64,000 nt of DNA from Isoetes taiwanensis (taxonomy: Eukaryota; Streptophyta; Lycopodiopsida; Isoetales; Isoetaceae): positions 4,276,109 through 4,340,108 of the forward strand of contig JAJEKV010000004.1 of NCBI GenBank assembly GCA_021234155.1, in the 5' to 3' direction. Below, one piece after another: positions 1-13,333 of this stretch. Made by a program: the position numbers and the translations under genes. The notes beneath the pieces are model-generated. The model ran no database searches. It was not told the DNA's origin and worked only from the letters and a program-made list of their open reading frames with translations. How positions within the stretch are numbered: the stretch's first letter is position 1; every line of letters begins with the position of its first letter.

Positions 1-115
1 AAAATTCATTTCTTAATCTTCAACAAGAAAAATTACATCTGATGATGCGGACTCTGTTTACATATGCTGTATTACTCATTACTTAATGTCTCATAATATT
101 TCAGTAAAGTGAGAC

Positions 116-3100
116 CTTTGCTGATAGCAATCGTCGATTGTCCTCCTTCACCATCTCCATCAAAGCCAATTCAAGCTCTTCTGCCCTACAGGCTCTCTAA
201 TTAATGTAAAGCAGAATAATGGACATATGCAATAACATGATGATTCCAAGTATACCTCAAATTAGCTGCTTTCTTTTCTTCAAGAGCACGGCACAATTCA
301 TTTTTCAGCCACAATACCTGATCTCACACTCATGCGAGTGAAACACAGAGACAGTATGAAGCATCACCACTAAGGACAAAGACTAAATACCTGTTCTTGA
401 AGGTCAATGATATCAATTTGTTCTTCGTCAATGTCAAGATGAAGATCTAAAGCACGTTCATGGAAAGTGGCCACCACAGTAGGCCGGTGCTTTGTGCGCA
501 ACTGTTCCAGCTTTGCTTGATCTACTAACTGATAGCCCATACACGCAGTCAAAACCAACTGGCTGCTATCAAAAGTTGAACCCACTGTTGACTGCAGAAG
601 CGAAATTGCATCTCCAGCATCACGAGCGCTCATTAAGGTCGGTGCTAACAATCACAATGACCATAATACGACTTAGACTATTGAAAGTTTGTATATATTA
701 CATAACCATTATAAGTTGCTCCAGTCAACAGGTACCATTTGAACCATACCATGCATATCCATTAAAGCGAGTGCAGTTCGGAACAACATCGTACGGTTTC
801 CTTCAAAGAGCAGCACATCCCACACTCTCAAAACTGCAGCATTTTGAAGACACAAGTTAAGATGAAGAACGTTGCACACATGATGTTGAGAAGTAAAGAC
901 AAGTTTCAGCGCCATTGACAGCAGGATAACAGACAAGAACATCCAACTCCTTCTCATTCAATGTGTGTAAAGATCATTGTCTGCCACCATAGTAGGAAGA
1001 CATGAGAGACTTTTATGTTGGAGGAAAAGAAGATCAGGGCATATTTAAGCCAAACACCATCTACAGTGTTGTTAAAGCCCTCTGTTAAACTATCTTAACC
1101 TTCTTATAATTTTACTGTTGAAATGCCATGGCTCAAAATATGGCAAGACTCACCACTTTCCCAAGGAAGCACATTGACAAAGATCGATATAAACCACGGA
1201 CCACTGACACAGGCAACCTGAACTCCAAGCATGTCTAGATGGGATGCTGCAATGAGGAAGCTTGCATTAGACCTCCACATGTAGCATGTATAAGTAAAAT
1301 TTAAACTGCCCACCTAGCTTTGGGAAATATTCCTGGACCAAATCCTGAAAAGCAAGCTGATCAACCTGGTAAAGAAGGAAAGAAAGAAAGATTATATTAA
1401 CGTCAAGGAGAGACCGCTTGGGTCTATGAGACCAAATATACATCAATCATGTCCAGCTAGGGGCACATTTGCAGCCACCTAGAGATATTGCTTGAAAAAG
1501 GAAAAAGAAAACTAAAACAATGAAGTTAAGAAACTTTTGTCTTCTTGGCCACGGGCTCAAAGTATAAGCAAGCATAAATTTTCACTAAAACTACTCAAAA
1601 TAGGCAATAGGTAAATGTAAATTCTTTATTGAACATTAGTAAAGGTGATAAGCAATCTGATCTGGTGAAGGTAGTAATTAATAAGATTTAGAACCTGAGA
1701 TTCCATCATTTTCTCAGAGTAATATCCCTCAAAATAGTCCCCAATTATTGCTGTCAGTGTCCTGCGGGGAAGAGGCGCACCATTAGATCCTAGAAGAGAA
1801 ATGCCTTTAAAACAAAAGGAAAATGCTTTCCAAGAGCAAAAGAGAAGGATTACCAAAAAGCATTTTCTTCTGGCATCAATAGAAGTAATAGAGCCGCAAA
1901 GAAGTTCATTGCCTGCAGAGTCCATGAGACATCTTAAAGCCCAGAAGAGCAAGATTTTCTCCCATGTAAGAACGTTCTAAGAAAGGACCAATGACTTTCC
2001 AATTTGATGTTCAAGAGATTACAATGTCTGGATTATTTTATCATGGTTTTCCCCGTTTAATCCCTGCTAAATGATGGCATATTTGTGAGTGCAGCAAACC
2101 TGGCAATACCCAACATCAGGATTGTGACGAGCGTATGCAGTCAATAACCTACGCAACGCATTGCGTCCATCCTTATCCAATGCAGGATGTCCTGGAAATG
2201 TTCTTGGTAGATCCTGTGTTCAAAACTAAGCAAAACATTTAGCATTTCCGAACTCCATGCAGTGTATTTATGATATAACAATTGATTCTCCATAAACCTT
2301 TTCAATTTGATTTGTCCATTTCTCAATGTTTGGCAATCCAGCAACATCATCCGAATTCTGTGCAGACTGTTTTAGCAATGCAGTATAATGGCCTTCTATC
2401 CTACGTTCCTTTGTGCCAACAAAGACCTGCCATAACTGTCATTTTGAAGCAAATCAAAATGTCAGAACAAATAAGCACAAGAAAATATACACGAGTCTCG
2501 TTAACTACCTCTCCTCTGAGAGCCATAGGTACACCCCCTCTAACAAGAAACTGCAATTCTTCCCGCCACGAGCAGCTCTCTTCTTCGAACTTGTTAGTGA
2601 CATTCGGAAATTCACTATCAGAAAGATCACTAGCCTGATGATCACTGACGGCATCTGACCTATCAGCATCGTAGAATTCATCATCCGAATCCTCATCATT
2701 TGCTTGGTGTATCAACTGATTTTCAGTAGGTTTTAATGGAAACAACGAGGCCTTCTTCCAAGGACGCCTGCTGAGGCCTTGCTTGACAACCCATAAAGAG
2801 GATCTCAATTGACCCCATGTTTGCACCGATCTTGCTATCTCACTATATTGCCTTCCAAGTTCGTGCGAGGTGGCACCTTTTAATTCAGTTTGGTCTTGCA
2901 AGTGAATGCCACTTAAACTAGTCTTATCATATTCTTGATCTTGGTGGAAGGATTCTGAACTTTCATTATATGCCTGAAGAAAATGCTCCCACCTGTCTGA
3001 CCTCTCAGCCTCTTCTTCCTGAAATGCAGTTCAGTATACATCAAGGACTGTCTCAGCCAGATTCCAAAAGTGATTAAGGTCAGGTTCTTTACTTTATAAA

Positions 3101-3176
3101 TTGAAGCATACTCCTTGTACTTCTCCAAGTGCTGAGGTCGTACCATGAAGCCATATATATCTCTTTCGTCACAAAA
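116..3176 (-). CDS. Plant TBC-domain Rab GTPase-activating protein, partial (3' end outside window)
   Basis: TBC proteins stimulate GTP hydrolysis by Rab GTPases in membrane traffic. I traced twelve exons with GT-AG borders and matching phases: 3093-3176, 2509-3018, 2298-2435, 2100-2213, 1854-1912, 1695-1761, 1314-1365, 1154-1246, 750-833, 391-644, 256-317 and 116-194, giving about 532 residues. The N-terminal block [12 protein letters not shown] followed by ERSDRW is typical of plant members of this family. An acidic linker follows, then the TBC domain from about residue 180. The arginine finger (DLPRTFPG) and glutamine finger (VGYCQ) are both present, so catalysis looks intact. Later blocks ([37 protein letters not shown]) follow the family order, and the last two exons look coiled-coil. 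The gene continues past position 1. The first coding exon is uncertain: 3241-3301 encodes MNKGVPRTRKKSVVSLDFS, but its splice phase does not fit exon 3093-3176. Confidence 0.9.
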
Positions 3177-3301
3177 CTCTTATGAGTTCTAATTTCAAGT
3201 CCGAAATAATGAAATTGCAATGCCATTAACTTTGGGAAATACCTGGAGAAATCTAATGAGACAACTGACTTCTTCCGCGTCCTAGGAACGCCCTTATTCA
3301 T

Positions 3302-4626
3302 GCTTACTTACAGCTGCATTCCCAACAATATCCGAAATGCCTTACCTAATATGCATTTCACTGCTACAGGTATATGCATTTCACTGCTACAGGTATATGC
3401 ATTATCTCAGAAAGTTCATATCTATAGATCCGAACAACAAACAGCATCAGTTGTTGGCTTAAATGTTCATCATCGGGGTCAGATCAGAACATAGTGCTCA
3501 CCGATGTGAAAAAAACCCTGAAATTAAAACCAGATCGGGTCGATCTAGTGCTCACTAACCTTGTTCTTAAAACCCAATATCCTCCACCGTTCCTTCACTT
3601 CAGCGCCCACCACCTTTGCATTTCCCAACCCTTCTGCGGTACCTCCTTTTCTTCCAAGTTCACGACACCGGAATGACTGACTGGCATCGCTGCTAATACG
3701 ATTGCTCTTGACGAGCGAAAGAAAAAGGAGGAAAACGAAACTGACGCTTTTACTAGTAATGAAGTAATTGAGAGGAGGCAATTAAGACAGTGAGCAGTGA
3801 TTGGGGCATTGAATAAGAAGAGGAATGAGGAAGAGGGCAGTGGAACGTCGGAATAGCTCAAAGGAAGTGGCTATGGCGCACGAAAGCTTCGTGCGGGTGG
3901 GACAGAACGGGGGGCATTGGTCACATGCGCAGCTTGTTCGACGGCGCTGTTACTGCATTTTGGACTCAATTGTATCCATTTTTTTTCACTACACGTTAAT
4001 GTGCTCTAGCCACCATTGTTGATGAATATTGCTAGGCTTTAAGTTGAAAACATGTTCAAGGTAACGCAAATCTCTCGTGGCATTTTGCATTGAGGTAGCC
4101 CAATGATTGATGACTTCAACAATCCAAAAATAAGTTCTTTACTTGTTGCAAGTAGACAATATTTGGAAGCAACAAAAAGGCACAACCTAAAGGTAGACAA
4201 AAGGCATAACTTGAAAGAAGAGGGTTGTGGCGTGGTTAGGGCAATAGAAGGCGAGGCGAGCTCCTCACCTTTGCTTCAACAGCTTGCATCTATAATATAA
4301 GCTTCATATTTTCTTGTTACCCCAACCCAACTGATATCGTCCATCCTAGTCCTACAGAGCTCACAATATAATGAGTCCAATTGTGCCCTTCTTGCCATTA
4401 TCTTATTCTTACTCCAACTTTTAGCAAGCAAGCAGCGAGTACTAAAATCGTTGCTTCTATACCTCTGTTATGCAAACTCTTTGTAGTCAACTCTTGTACT
4501 CATCTTTGAATTCTCCTTCAAAAACCTGGTATTCAACTTGAAAATTCTTCTAAGTGGTTTGACACTATCGAGGTCTGAAGCGACATTTCCAAAAGGTTGT
4601 GACGGTATAAGGCATGTCGAACTTTT
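3302..4626. other. Intergenic, upstream of the TBC gene
   Basis: No convincing coding sequence is visible. This stretch should contain the promoter and 5' UTR of the minus-strand TBC gene, but I cannot place a TATA box or start site. A 27-bp unit containing ATGCATTTCACTGCTACAGG is repeated in tandem at about 3350-3400. Short ORFs here show no family features. Confidence 0.5.
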
Positions 4627-4631
4627 ATTGT
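4627..4631. repeat. Target-site duplication, left (ATTGT)
   Basis: These five bases directly precede the left gypsy LTR. ATTGC follows the right LTR at 33737-33741, so four of five positions match, as expected for an aged 5-bp duplication. Confidence 0.6.
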
Positions 4632-7468
4632 TGTGACGTTCCAGGTATTTATATGGTATACGTATGCATACTATGACACGTCACCAGTATCTAACTAGAC
4701 CCCTAAGGGTCAATAAGGGATAACTAGGTTATCCCTTATGCCTAAACTTTGTGGGGGGCTGGGGATGATTGACTTTCTTCTCCAGAGCAAGGTGCCGATT
4801 TCTAAGTTTATATGGCGGATTCTAAATAATGTTGATAATTCCCCAGGGCTGCGTCTCATTCGCCAGTCTCTACAGATGTGCATTTCCTTTGGCTCTCCAT
4901 CCATTAAGCCACTCCTCCAATGGGCATTATTCTATCCATTTTCTCCCCTCTCCTTTCCTCAAGGGGTTGCTAGCTGCTTGGGAGACTGTGCGCACTTTGT
5001 TTCAGTTCCATCCGATGGCCCACACAGATCCTACAGCCAGTTGCTGGTGGATCTCTTTGGATGACGGCCAGGCAAATTGTCCTCTGGTCTCTTCTGTCCA
5101 TCCATTGACGCAGCGTCGATGGCGAGCAGCGGGTGTGCTCACAGTATCTGCATGGTATAATGGGACAAGATTGTTGACATGGAATGAGTTCATATTGAAG
5201 TTCCTCCTCCTTCATTGGGACCGTGGCATTTGGGAAAAAGTAGATGCTACTCTTCCTCTGCATCCACAAGACGTGGCTCCCCAGCTCTGGGTGGTTCATG
5301 GCAGTGTTAAGGAGGAGCACCTGGCACTTATGTGGTCCTGCTTCATCCTGAAGTGTTGCCTCCGTCGCCAAAGTGGCATTTAGTTATCCCTGAGCCTCAT
5401 CGGAAAGCAGTCTGGCGATGGGTATGGGATAAATTGCTCCATCCTAAGCTATCTATCTTGTGGTGGCAGATCATAAACACCATTGTTCATAGATTTCGTC
5501 CAGAAGTCTCTATGATCTGCCCTCTTTAGATGCAGAGGAATGAGACAATTGAGCACTGCTTTTTCTTGTGTCATCATGTTCGACTTGCTTGACAATGGCT
5601 TTTGAGCCTTTTCCATTGTGACTTAAATAGTCAGTAGGTCCTATTGTCTGTCTATCCTAGTTCTTGGGACATACTGGCAAAGAGGGCTTTCCACTTAGCA
5701 TCTGATTGGATCATCTGGTCCATTTGGGAGAGACGAAATCTCCTCATCTTCAAGGGACAGGTCTTTTCAGATACGCAAATGCTTAGTGATGCTCGTAGTC
5801 GCATTGTAAAGGCATATAAGTGTTCTTCCTTAAAGGATGACGTCAAGAGTGTCATTTGGGAGCGATATCTTCAGATTCAGGCTTACTCATAGCAAACAGT
5901 TGTGCTCGTGGTGATATGTATTCTCTGCTTTTTTGTGTTATGTATGTGGTGGGTAGTGTTGCTCTAGTGGACATCTTCTCCACTGGGTTTTGAGTCCCCC
6001 ATGTACTCTTTGCATTCTTTTGAGTAATAAAGGTCCACGTTCATAAAAAAAGGGGGTTGATAACTTGGGTTTCGCCTAAAAGGGATTTTATTAGCTATGC
6101 TAAAAATATTAGTGGAAAAATAACCTAATTAGACCAATTAGGTTATAATTAGCAAGGGAGTCAATAGAGAAGCGCTACCTGGCCCAAATCGATTGGCCAA
6201 GTGGGACTTGCCAGTTTGGGGGGAGAAATCGGGGTCCTACCCCCATTTCTGCCCCAAAATCGATTTGGGGAAGAGGAGAAGAAGAGCAGCCACTAATTGC
6301 TGTAAACAGACCTGAAGAATGGAAGCCTTTCGTGATAATGGATTCAGCCAGGAGACTGGTTAGTCCCTAGATAGCTTATATTTCTGCTAACACTTCTTTG
6401 AGTAGATGGAATGGTTAAATTCTCTTTTATATGTTATTATGATGATGATGGATACTTCAATGGTGTTTATATTCTTTCTTTCTGCTCCTTCCGTGTATTG
6501 GGGGTTAAGGGAAGGGTAGAGACCTAAAAGCTTCCTAGAACTAGAAATATTTCTAGCTAGGACCCTCAAAACCCAATAATTGCGGTCTGTGCACAAGAGA
6601 TCACCGGGCTGTGGATGTTATGATGTGGTTCAGCACCAAATAGCAGACACAATTGGTGAAGTGGGGGCGGATGCCTTTCTGAGCGTGGCTACTAGGGCTC
6701 CTACAGTGTGCTCGGCTTGGGCCGGGTATGGGTCTGACACCTCCTAGGTCGCAGGAAACGTACCTATATGGACGTCCTGGACTTTGCGTATATTTAGGGG
6801 GTAAGTCGGGTACGATGCGTGTGCACCTCGTGGCACGTATCCTCTAGCACACCCATGGAACCATTGTGATTTTGGAGGGGATTCATCCCTTTCTTGCCTC
6901 ATCGGACACGGGGAGATGTGACCCGGAGTAGTCTCATAGGGTGGATCCATGAGATTGTGTCTCCAGAAGGCTACAACCACGTCAGACCATGATTCAGCCT
7001 GTCTGCAAAGTGTGCACAGGAGGAGCGGATGGAGTGGACTACCCTAGCCATTGTCCTATGCCAGCCAATGCCATGTTATACTTCCGTCTGCTGATATCTT
7101 GAGACCCTGACCGTCAGTTGACCCCATAGAGTTTGAGCCCAGGGTAGCGCTCTTGTTATGGTGGGTTATTTATGATGTTATGTTGGTATTGTATTGTTAG
7201 TTCATTGATGATGATGGACCACCCTTCGTGGTGGTATATTATTTCAGCATGATTGTTGTATGTTAACACGTATGTACGCTTCAGCTGTATAGGATTTCCA
7301 TAGAGGACGTGGTACGAATGACACCTCTGTATTCCTCGCCCGGACACTTGGCCATCCCAAGTGGTCCGAGTATGACGGAGGGCTCGACCATGGTGATGTA
7401 GTCACCACGGGAGGGGAATTCCCGTATTTGTATGATGGGAGCATCGTACAGATTCAGAGAGTGTCACA
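4632..7468 (+). repeat. Left (5') LTR of the gypsy composite, split by a LINE
   Basis: This copy aligns with 32246-33736 over its whole length once 4725-6058 is removed, leaving about 1.5 kb in each. It starts TGTGACGTTCC and ends GTGTCACA. Small substitutions and indels throughout indicate an old insertion. ORFs inside it are not genes. Confidence 0.85.
4725..6058 (+). mobile_element. 5'-truncated LINE fragment inserted in the gypsy LTR
   Basis: The right LTR reads through AATAAC-TTGGG without a break, but in the left LTR this site is separated by 1.3 kb. The insert encodes, with frameshifts, the C-terminal part of a LINE ORF2: PKLCGGLGMIDFLLQSKVPI near 4735, then a zinc-binding segment (ETIEHCFFLCHH near 5550), then DWIIWSIWERRNLLIFKG near 5720. 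It ends with an AATAAA-like signal at about 6026 and a short A tract at 6045-6051. GATAAC flanks both sides (4719-4724 and 6059-6064) and is the likely target duplication. The 5' truncation is typical of target-primed reverse transcription. Confidence 0.8.
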
Positions 7469-7469
7469 G

Positions 7470-7481
7470 TAGTATCAGAGC
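7470..7481 (+). other. Primer-binding site of the gypsy element
   Basis: TAGTATCAGAGC lies one base after the left LTR. It differs by one base from TGGTATCAGAGC, the plant primer-binding site complementary to the 3' end of initiator tRNA-Met. Confidence 0.75.
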
Positions 7482-9939
7482 ATGATTTTGGTAGAACAAA
7501 TATTGCACTGGCCATAGTCTAACTCGTTAGTTGGTAGGACTTTGTCTTAGGTTAAAGTATCCCAATTTTGTAGTTAGCATGTGGATTGACCTAGTTATGG
7601 GAGGATTAAGTTAGTTGAGTAGGAAAGTGTTCCCCAGTAAGGTAATTAGGTTCAAATGGAAGCAGGAGGTTCGCATGTTCCAAGCGCCATAACTTTCTCC
7701 AAGTAGCTCGGATGGACGCGATTTTTGCACCAAATTGTCGGCATGGTCCAATTACCCTGGGAACATCGACATCCGGCATCAAAATGGCAGCAAACGTGCC
7801 CAAAACCCTACTCGGACACCGCTATACTTTGGACGCCTTAGAATCCAGAGAGAAACACGATAAATCCAGTGGCGCCTGGCGTATTAAAACGCGTATTCCA
7901 TCATATATTAACAAAAAAATTAAAAAAAAAAGTTTGACAAAAAAAATTTGAATTTAAAAACAAAAAGTGACTGTTACTTTTTGCTTTCCTTTTTTTTTTT
8001 TTTTTTTCTCTTAGCGCCCCGCCTCGCCCATCCACCACAGCCGTCAGGAGTAGAAGCTTGAGCACCCTGCCTCCGCCTTTGACCACCAGCGCCTCCTCTC
8101 CCACCTTTCTTTTTCCATTCCAATGAATATGGCTCGTACCAAAGTACCCTAAGCCCCAGCAACCTTAATGTGCCCCAAATATTCGCCAAACTTGGGGAGC
8201 ACCTCGCTACCGACCCAAATCATGTGGAGCTACTTTTGATTGAGCTCGTGCAACGCTTTGTCGCCGTCCGCTAGAACCGGTCGCTTAGGCACCAGTCCGG
8301 CTGCTCAGGAGCTTCAGCATAAGATTCAAACTTCGTTTAGAAACATACCTAATATTTGAATGAAACTTGTCTCCAAATTATAAGACTGCCACCATATTTC
8401 TAAATATGAGCATTTGAATAATAACCATTGCATAGTTTCAATAAGCTTCAATCTGGTTTTCATCATGAATTATGGGGTCGGATTAGTTTATTGAAGTGTG
8501 ATCCTGGTTTCAGGAGTAGCAGGAGATGCATAACTTGCCCAAACAATTGGATGAATTGCAGAGCATCTGGTGTGGGGAAGAGTATAAAAAGCGTGCTTTT
8601 ATGGGTGAAGTTTACATTTTTGGTCGATATTTTTGTATAAGTATCTAAGCAAACCATTTAGTTATGCCTCTACAGGTGACGAAATACATTATAGGTCTTT
8701 CACTTATAACGAAAGAATTTAGGTCCGAAAAATGTCGAGTATGTTGCATTTTCTTTGGCTTCAGCCATGAATTGCATTCAACAAGAATAACAATTTTTTC
8801 AATTAGGAAATGAAGAAATGAAGAGGTTAAACCCCTATGTGAGATCATTATGACAAATAAATGGGCGAGTTGTGAGCCCATTAAGGCGAGGCCATTTATC
8901 TTGGTATAATGGCGAGCATGGGTTTTGAACCCTTTAACCGATTCAGGTTCCAAGCAGAGGACGCAAATGTCTTCAAACCTCAAAGGCAGCATGTCCGATT
9001 GCAAATCCAGAATAACCACACACAATGGCTTAAGTCATAGAAAAAAATCAATCTTTAAAGAAAAATAGATCTGTCGAAGAAAAGTTGTCGTGTTTTTCTA
9101 TCGCTAGAGTTCTTGGTTGCATCATGGATAAAGAAAGAAAGTAAAGGTTGAAGGTCCAGAGTCATCAGAAGTTTGAAGGTTCAATCCACCAGATTGAGAA
9201 TTCCTTCGTACTGCATCTAGAAAATGAAATTATTGCATGGTTCCAAAATGAAAAATGCAGCTTGAATTTGGCCATTTATCAAAATGGGGTTTAAATTTGG
9301 TGGGTTGGACCTTGAAGTTGTGAAACATAGGTTGAGTCTGGCGAAGAAAACAACTTAGGATTATTCATGAGTGAGACACAACTTGTTTATCATTAAAAAT
9401 ATGTTACTATTATGCAGACTATTTTGGATATTTAACATGCATGTTAGTTGTTGGGCTAATGGAATAATTTGATGTGATTGGCATTCAAATTACTGTCGCT
9501 TGTTCCCAGTTCTGTTATGGTGCACCATAACATGATTGCTAGGGGCGCAACCTAAAGAGTTGGGGGCTCTTAAGATATTAAAGTCTAAGGTGGTTAGACC
9601 ACTTTAATCAGAGCAATGTTGGATTTGGGAGTTGACATGGCAAATCAGAGAGTAAGTTGAGATTGTGGAATTATGATGCTAATGGTTTTTTTTTTTAGAG
9701 ACATCAGGAGATGGTATCCTCAGAGGGAGGAGCAGTATCTGGAGGCTTGGTGGTTAGCATGAAAGGTGCTAAGCAAGAATTCTCCATGTAAGCGATGGAA
9801 GTAACTTTTGACAATGTTGAGGTACAGTTTCCCTTGTAGTTTGGTGAATATATGATCATGATAGTTCTAAGGGATTTGAGAAGTGCTTGGATCTATGATT
9901 GACCCATGAGGACATGGGTTAATTTTTAGAAGGGAAGAC
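7482..9939. other. Gypsy interior or inserted DNA without recognisable genes
   Basis: I see no coding domain. A mixed A/T run lies at 7910-8005, with a long T tract at about 7990. The short ORFs lack family motifs. Part of this may be the gypsy 5' leader. Confidence 0.4.
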
Positions 9940-12900
9940 TGTAACGGACCTGGCCACTTGATGGAGCAGCATGCGTATTTAAATACGCATGTATACATGC
10001 ATGGCATGCATGCATGTGTGCATGCATGTGTAGAGAGCTTAAAAGCAAGGGTTTTCTTGTGTTTTTGAGAAGGAGCCTTGCAAAGCTTTTGTAGGAGGCC
10101 AGAGACGAATTGTAGAGCATAGAAGGATTCTGTTGGAGACACCAAAGAAGCAAGAGCTTGGAGATCACATCAAGAACGGCATCAAACATCTTCTTACAGG
10201 TGGGGTTTTGTTGAGTTAATCTGAGGTACATGGGCTGATATCATTGGATTTATGCATGAATTGATAAGAATGTTTGGCTATGTATGTTCGAGAAAGTATG
10301 GCATGCAGAAACATCCAGGGGAACGAAAGATGGAATAGAAGCTAATCTAGATGCATGGTAATTATCCTAAAAGAGCCTGGAGTAGGCCAAATTGATGCAG
10401 GAGGAATCTAGTTGAGAAGTTATGGGCTGCAACAACGGTTTTTTCATGCAACAGACGGAATCGTCGCCGATGGAGCCAGAAGATCTGGAAACATCCCGAT
10501 ATGACATGGAACAGGCAAATTTGGGCATTAGAACCCCGATGCATTGTGGGCAGCTCCGAAAAGTTGCAACCCGGTCTGTAACCCGGTCTGTTTGTTGGTT
10601 GTTTCGTTGTTTTATTTGTCCTTTTCCTTGATGTCTTGTTAACAAATGTCATGTACACCTTAAATAAAGTTATAAGAAGTGGATAAATAAATATATAAGG
10701 AGTATAAGGGAAACTATGGAAGTACAAGGGCAGGGATCTAGCACAGACTATCGACAATAGTAAGTTCAGTACAGATGCATGAGATAGGTCTAATTTGATT
10801 ATTAGTTATTTAAGTATGCTTTGTTGAATTAAACAAGATAAGGTCCTAAAGTAACATGAGGCATTGAACGAGTGGTTCCTGGAGATGGGGCCTGGTTTTA
10901 TGGTAAGTTGGCAGAGGCTATATCCACTTGCGGTCATGAGGTCCTGTGGATTTTTAAGCCACAAGTGCAAGATTTGGAGTTTCCACATTAAGACGCATTA
11001 ATAAATCTTAAGCTATGGAAAGTGGGTTTTTAATTAGAATATTAAAAAACCTTAGCTAACAATGGTTCAAAAAGAAATAGATGTTGGAACTTTGGTTGGG
11101 CCGGGAGAGCAATATGAGGTATATGGAGTGTCCAGATGAGGCTATAGCGTGGAGCACTGTTAGTCTAAGTGTATACATGTAAGTTTCTAAGTTGTTGCAT
11201 TGTATTTTATAAAAGGCATCATAGCTAATGGATTATCCCCATGGGAGAATGGTTATGAGGCAAGTATTGCATTGTGTGGATTGGTAGTATCTTTCCTTGT
11301 TCAGCAAAGTACGTAGGCGTCGGAGCTACATCAATGATAGCCATGCTTGCGACTTCATCGACGTGATTAGATTGTGATCATCACCCGTGTCAGTAAGTTT
11401 AGCTACTCCGACATGGTATTGGATGAGAATTATATGTAAGAATTATGATAAGTTACTATGACCAACGGATTTATCAGAAGCTAATGTGGAGTTGCATTCC
11501 TTAATGGGGGAAATCGTCTTAGCATAAGCTGTAAGTATTGTGAAAATGCTAAGTATGAGATATACTTCTATGTCATTGTAGGGTTCATTGGGAAAGCTAC
11601 TTCAACAGGTATGGGCAACCTCGACAACGGTATGATCTAGGCACATGTACAGGGAGTATTCTAATGAACTTCACATGTCTTGGTCTTTGCATTGTTCCAC
11701 TGTTGTCTTGGTATTTGATCATGTCTATTGGAACCTCCGGGGTCGGGCTTCTAGGTTCGGTGGCCTAGGTTGCTCCGACATGCTCATGTTCACCTGTGTT
11801 CTATGTTGTATTCGTGTACTCTGTGACACCGGGCGTAGTTCTCCTGGCAGGGATTGCTACGTCAGTCAACTCTTGTGAACTCCCATGGTAAGAGGTCCTC
11901 CAGTGCCAGACGTGGGCTGAGAGGGTATGCGCATACGAGGTTCACCCCACCACCCGCTACAGGGCTTGGAATGTAAGCTGGCTGGGCAACATGCTGCTAA
12001 CGGGGCCTGTATATAGGCTGGCTGAGCTTCCCATTGTCCCGGAGCTATGTTTATGATGATTTGGTATTTTGGCTATGTTCTTTGCTTCTGTTGCTCATGT
12101 GTTATATTCCTTTGCATTAGGTTGTCATTGTCTTAGCACTGTGCTCACGTAGGATTTTCCGTCTGTGTTTGTGCTTATCCAAGATTTGCAGAGTATTTCC
12201 ATGCATGCAACGGCAGCCAGGGATCCCCACTTAGTCACGAGGACTAACCCCAGTGAGTGCATATGTGCAGTGAATGAGCAAGGCGGTAGTCAAGCTAACG
12301 GTAGCAGTGCAGTTGTGGCTCGTGGTTGAGCGAGAAGATTCTAGGGTTGAATTGCTAGAGTTGGATGTTATCTCTATCGAGAATATTGATTTATTGGATG
12401 TTGACCTTACCTGATTATATTGAGTTTATAAACATTTGTTCATTGAATTTGGAGTAAGTAAGTTCAATTGGAAGGAAGATTTAATTCTTGACCAGTATTA
12501 TCAACCTAGAATTATAAAAGTTTGACAAGATCCCGAGTTGCCTGGAGGGTCAACTCGACAGGCTCGTCCCTGAAGGTACAAAAAAAGTTGGGGCTTTAGG
12601 GTTCGCTTCTGTTCAGCAGAGAGTTTTAATAGGCAATTCAGAAAGCAGAATCTGAATTGTTAACTCTGACAGATGGCAGCATCGAGGTAACGACTGATCA
12701 AACTAAAATTTTGGCTATGTCCCAAAAAGCCAATAGCAGTAATATCAATAGTGGAGATCGATGAGAATGAACAGTGTGATGTTGAATCATGGAGGCGTAC
12801 GAATAATGATTTGATAGAGTCGTGATTTGCGTAATCAAAAAGGGCAACTCAAGAGTGCAAACGTCTTAATGAAGAAGATGGTAGGGGCAGCAGGCCAAAG

Positions 12901-13333
12901 AGAGGGTACCGCTACTAGATGTGCGGTGAGATATGGGAATCTGGAATTGGAATGTGCCCACAATAGGGATAGGGCAGCAAAAAGACATTGGGCCACCGTG
13001 GCATCCCAAAGGCGGTAGGGCTATATAAGACGAAGGAAGATTGAGTCGATAACACAGCAAGTGCGACGATGGAGATGGTGAATACTATGCCAAAGAATTA
13101 TCTGGAGTGGCTCATCTATTGAATGAACGATTTGGACCTCTGGAAGATGAAGAACAAATGAATTCCGATGGATGGGTGGTTGGTTGCCGCAACTGACAAC
13201 CCTGATCCCCAGTCCAATATGTGGACGTGCATCTGTGCTGGGATCATGAGCAGGGTTATGTGATTCAGCGAGCCTGTGCTGCCCATGCGTTAAAGTAGGA
13301 TTTTGCGTTAAAGTAAGGGCGATGCCTATGCGA
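9940..13333 (+). other. Unassigned stretch, possibly beginning with an LTR
   Basis: A purine tract (GAAGGGAAGAC, 9929-9939) is followed at 9940 by TGTAACGGACC, the usual look of a 3' LTR start. A palindromic GCAT-rich segment lies at 9967-10030. I could not find a second copy, the LTR end or a coding domain, so the LTR reading is weak. The remainder to 13333 shows nothing I can name. Confidence 0.25.

Noticed and set aside
8850-8990. tRNA-derived SINE around CATGGGTTTTGAACCCT
   Set aside because: No A box at a proper distance, no tail or target duplication could be found.
9967-10030. GCAT-rich palindrome as an RY-type regulatory site
   Set aside because: It is a simple alternating repeat in transposon-rich DNA with no adjacent gene.
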